From Oceanococcus sp041619555 (lineage in GTDB: Bacteria > Pseudomonadota > Gammaproteobacteria > Nevskiales > Oceanococcaceae), in contig JBFKDQ010000094.1 in NCBI GenBank assembly GCA_041619555.1, forward strand, positions 1 to 6,017: a DNA stretch of 6,017 nucleotides, given 5' to 3'. The notes beneath the pieces are model-generated. The model was not told the origin of the DNA, did not search any database, and worked only from the letters and a program-made list of their open reading frames with translations. The position numbers and the translations under genes were made by a program. This document shows positions 5,071 through 6,017 of this stretch, piece after piece (positions within the stretch are counted from its first letter, which is position 1; the number at the start of each line of letters is the position of its first letter).

Positions 5071-6017
5071 TCAGGCGGCCTGAACCGCCTCGCCCAGCAA
5101 GCGATTGAGGGTCTCGCTCGGACGCATTACCGCCGCCAGTTTGGCATCATCCGGATGGTAGTAACCCCCGATATCCACCGCCTTGCCCTGTACTTGCGTC
5201 AGTTCCTGGACAATCTGGCGTTCGTTGTCGGCCAGGGCTTGAGCCAGGGGTGAGAAACGGGACTGCAACTCGCTGTCCTCCTGCTGCGCGGCCAGCTCCT
5301 GCGCCCAGTACAGGGCCAGGTAATACTGGCTGCCGCGATTGTCCAGCTCTCCGGTGCGACGTGAGGGCCCCTTGCCGTTTTCCAGCAGCTTGCCGGTCGC
5401 GGCATCCAGGCAGTTCGCCAGCACGCGGATGCGCGGGTTGTCGCGCTTCAGGCCCAGATCATCCAGGCTGGCCGCCAGGGCCAGGAACTCACCCAGCGAA
5501 TCCCAGCGCAGATGATTTTCCTCGACCAGCTGCTGCACATGCTTGGGCGCCGAGCCGCCAGCACCGGTCTCGTACAAGCCTCCACCGGCCATCAGGGGCA
5601 CGATGGACAGCATCTTGGCGCTGGTGCCCAATTCCAGGATCGGGAACAGGTCGGTCAGATAATCCCGCAGGATGTTGCCGGTCACCGAGATGGTATCCAT
5701 GCCCCGGACCACGCGTTCCAGGGTGTAACGCATGGCGCGCACCTGCGACATGATCTGGATGTCCAGGCCGCTGGTGTCGTGATCCTGCAGGTAGGTTTCC
5801 ACCTTCTTGATCAGTTCGTTTTCGTGCGGACGATACGGGTCCAGCCAGAACACGGCCGGCATGCCCGATGCGCGGGCACGGGTGACGGCCAGCTTGACCC
5901 AGTCGCGGATCGGCGCGTCCTTGACCTGACACATGCGCCAGATATCGCCCTTCTCCACGTGCTGGACCATCAGCACTTCCCCGCTGTCATTGTCGACGAT
6001 GCGGGCCTCACCATCCG
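5071..6017 (-). CDS. icd: Monomeric NADP-dependent isocitrate dehydrogenase, C-terminal part (partial)
   Basis: The frame runs open from the right edge to TGA at 5071-5073, giving 314 complete residues of a family usually near 740. Diagnostic stretches of the monomeric (IDH-II) type include 'WRMCQVKDAPIRDWVKLAV', 'AVFWLDPYRPHENELIKKV', 'VTGNILRDYLTDLFPILE' and 'YETGAGGSAPKHVQQ'. The enzyme oxidises isocitrate to 2-oxoglutarate and CO2 with reduction of NADP+, a cytoplasmic TCA step; it is unrelated in fold arrangement to the dimeric E. coli Icd. The His of 'PKHVQQ', the Arg of 'HLRWDS' 11 residues later and the Arg of 'SRRTGELDNRG' 49 residues after that match, by spacing, the NADP 2'-phosphate ligands reported for the Azotobacter enzyme (His589, Arg600, Arg649, from memory). 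NADP specificity is therefore expected. The N-terminal part and start lie outside the window. Two hairpins follow the stop. Confidence 0.96.
   Translation of the reverse strand, partial: DGEARIVDNDSGEVLMVQHVEKGDIWRMCQVKDAPIRDWVKLAVTRARASGMPAVFWLDPYRPHENELIKKVETYLQDHDTSGLDIQIMSQVRAMRYTLERVVRGMDTISVTGNILRDYLTDLFPILELGTSAKMLSIVPLMAGGGLYETGAGGSAPKHVQQLVEENHLRWDSLGEFLALAASLDDLGLKRDNPRIRVLANCLDAATGKLLENGKGPSRRTGELDNRGSQYYLALYWAQELAAQQEDSELQSRFSPLAQALADNERQIVQELTQVQGKAVDIGGYYHPDDAKLAAVMRPSETLNRLLGEAVQAA

Noticed and set aside
5250..5753. A 167-codon open frame on the + strand.
   Set aside because: It is antisense to the well-supported isocitrate dehydrogenase and gives a Pro, Arg, Cys and Ala rich product typical of shadow frames.

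Overview
The window is about 6 kb of GC-rich, densely packed chromosomal DNA, most likely from a gammaproteobacterium. A PpsA-type phosphoenolpyruvate synthase end, a monomeric NADP-dependent isocitrate dehydrogenase, a YgdD/DUF423 membrane protein and a MASE1-CHASE-GGDEF-EAL protein together fit that class. The genus cannot be read from this sequence. There are no tRNA, rRNA, CRISPR, insertion-sequence or phage features, and no clear sign of horizontal transfer.

Layout from left to right: (1) the last 23 codons of ppsA on the + strand. (2) A short convergent gap with a GC-rich hairpin. (3) A tight two-gene unit on the - strand, in which a stand-alone CheY/Rcp1-like response regulator (494-931) is followed after one base by a small DUF423 membrane protein (118-492). 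(4) A divergent intergenic region (932-1048) holding an imperfect 30-bp dyad, a candidate - strand promoter and a nine-codon leader ORF. (5) An EamA/DMT-family transporter on the + strand (about 1049-1894), apparently starting with TTG. (6) Six bases further, and convergent, the stop of a 1009-residue MASE1-CHASE-GGDEF-EAL cyclic-di-GMP enzyme on the - strand (1901-4930). (7) A 3' region with two tandem GC-rich hairpins. (8) The C-terminal 314 residues of monomeric isocitrate dehydrogenase on the - strand, running off the right edge.

Two themes coexist: central carbon metabolism at both edges (PEP synthesis and the TCA step to 2-oxoglutarate) and signal transduction in the middle (an orphan receiver protein and a membrane c-di-GMP enzyme). 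Nothing shows that these genes form one pathway. I see no clearly new multi-gene system. The observations most worth checking are a leader ORF whose stop overlaps the transporter's start, the dyad at the candidate response-regulator promoter, and an Asp-to-Ala change in a catalytic motif of an otherwise intact EAL domain.
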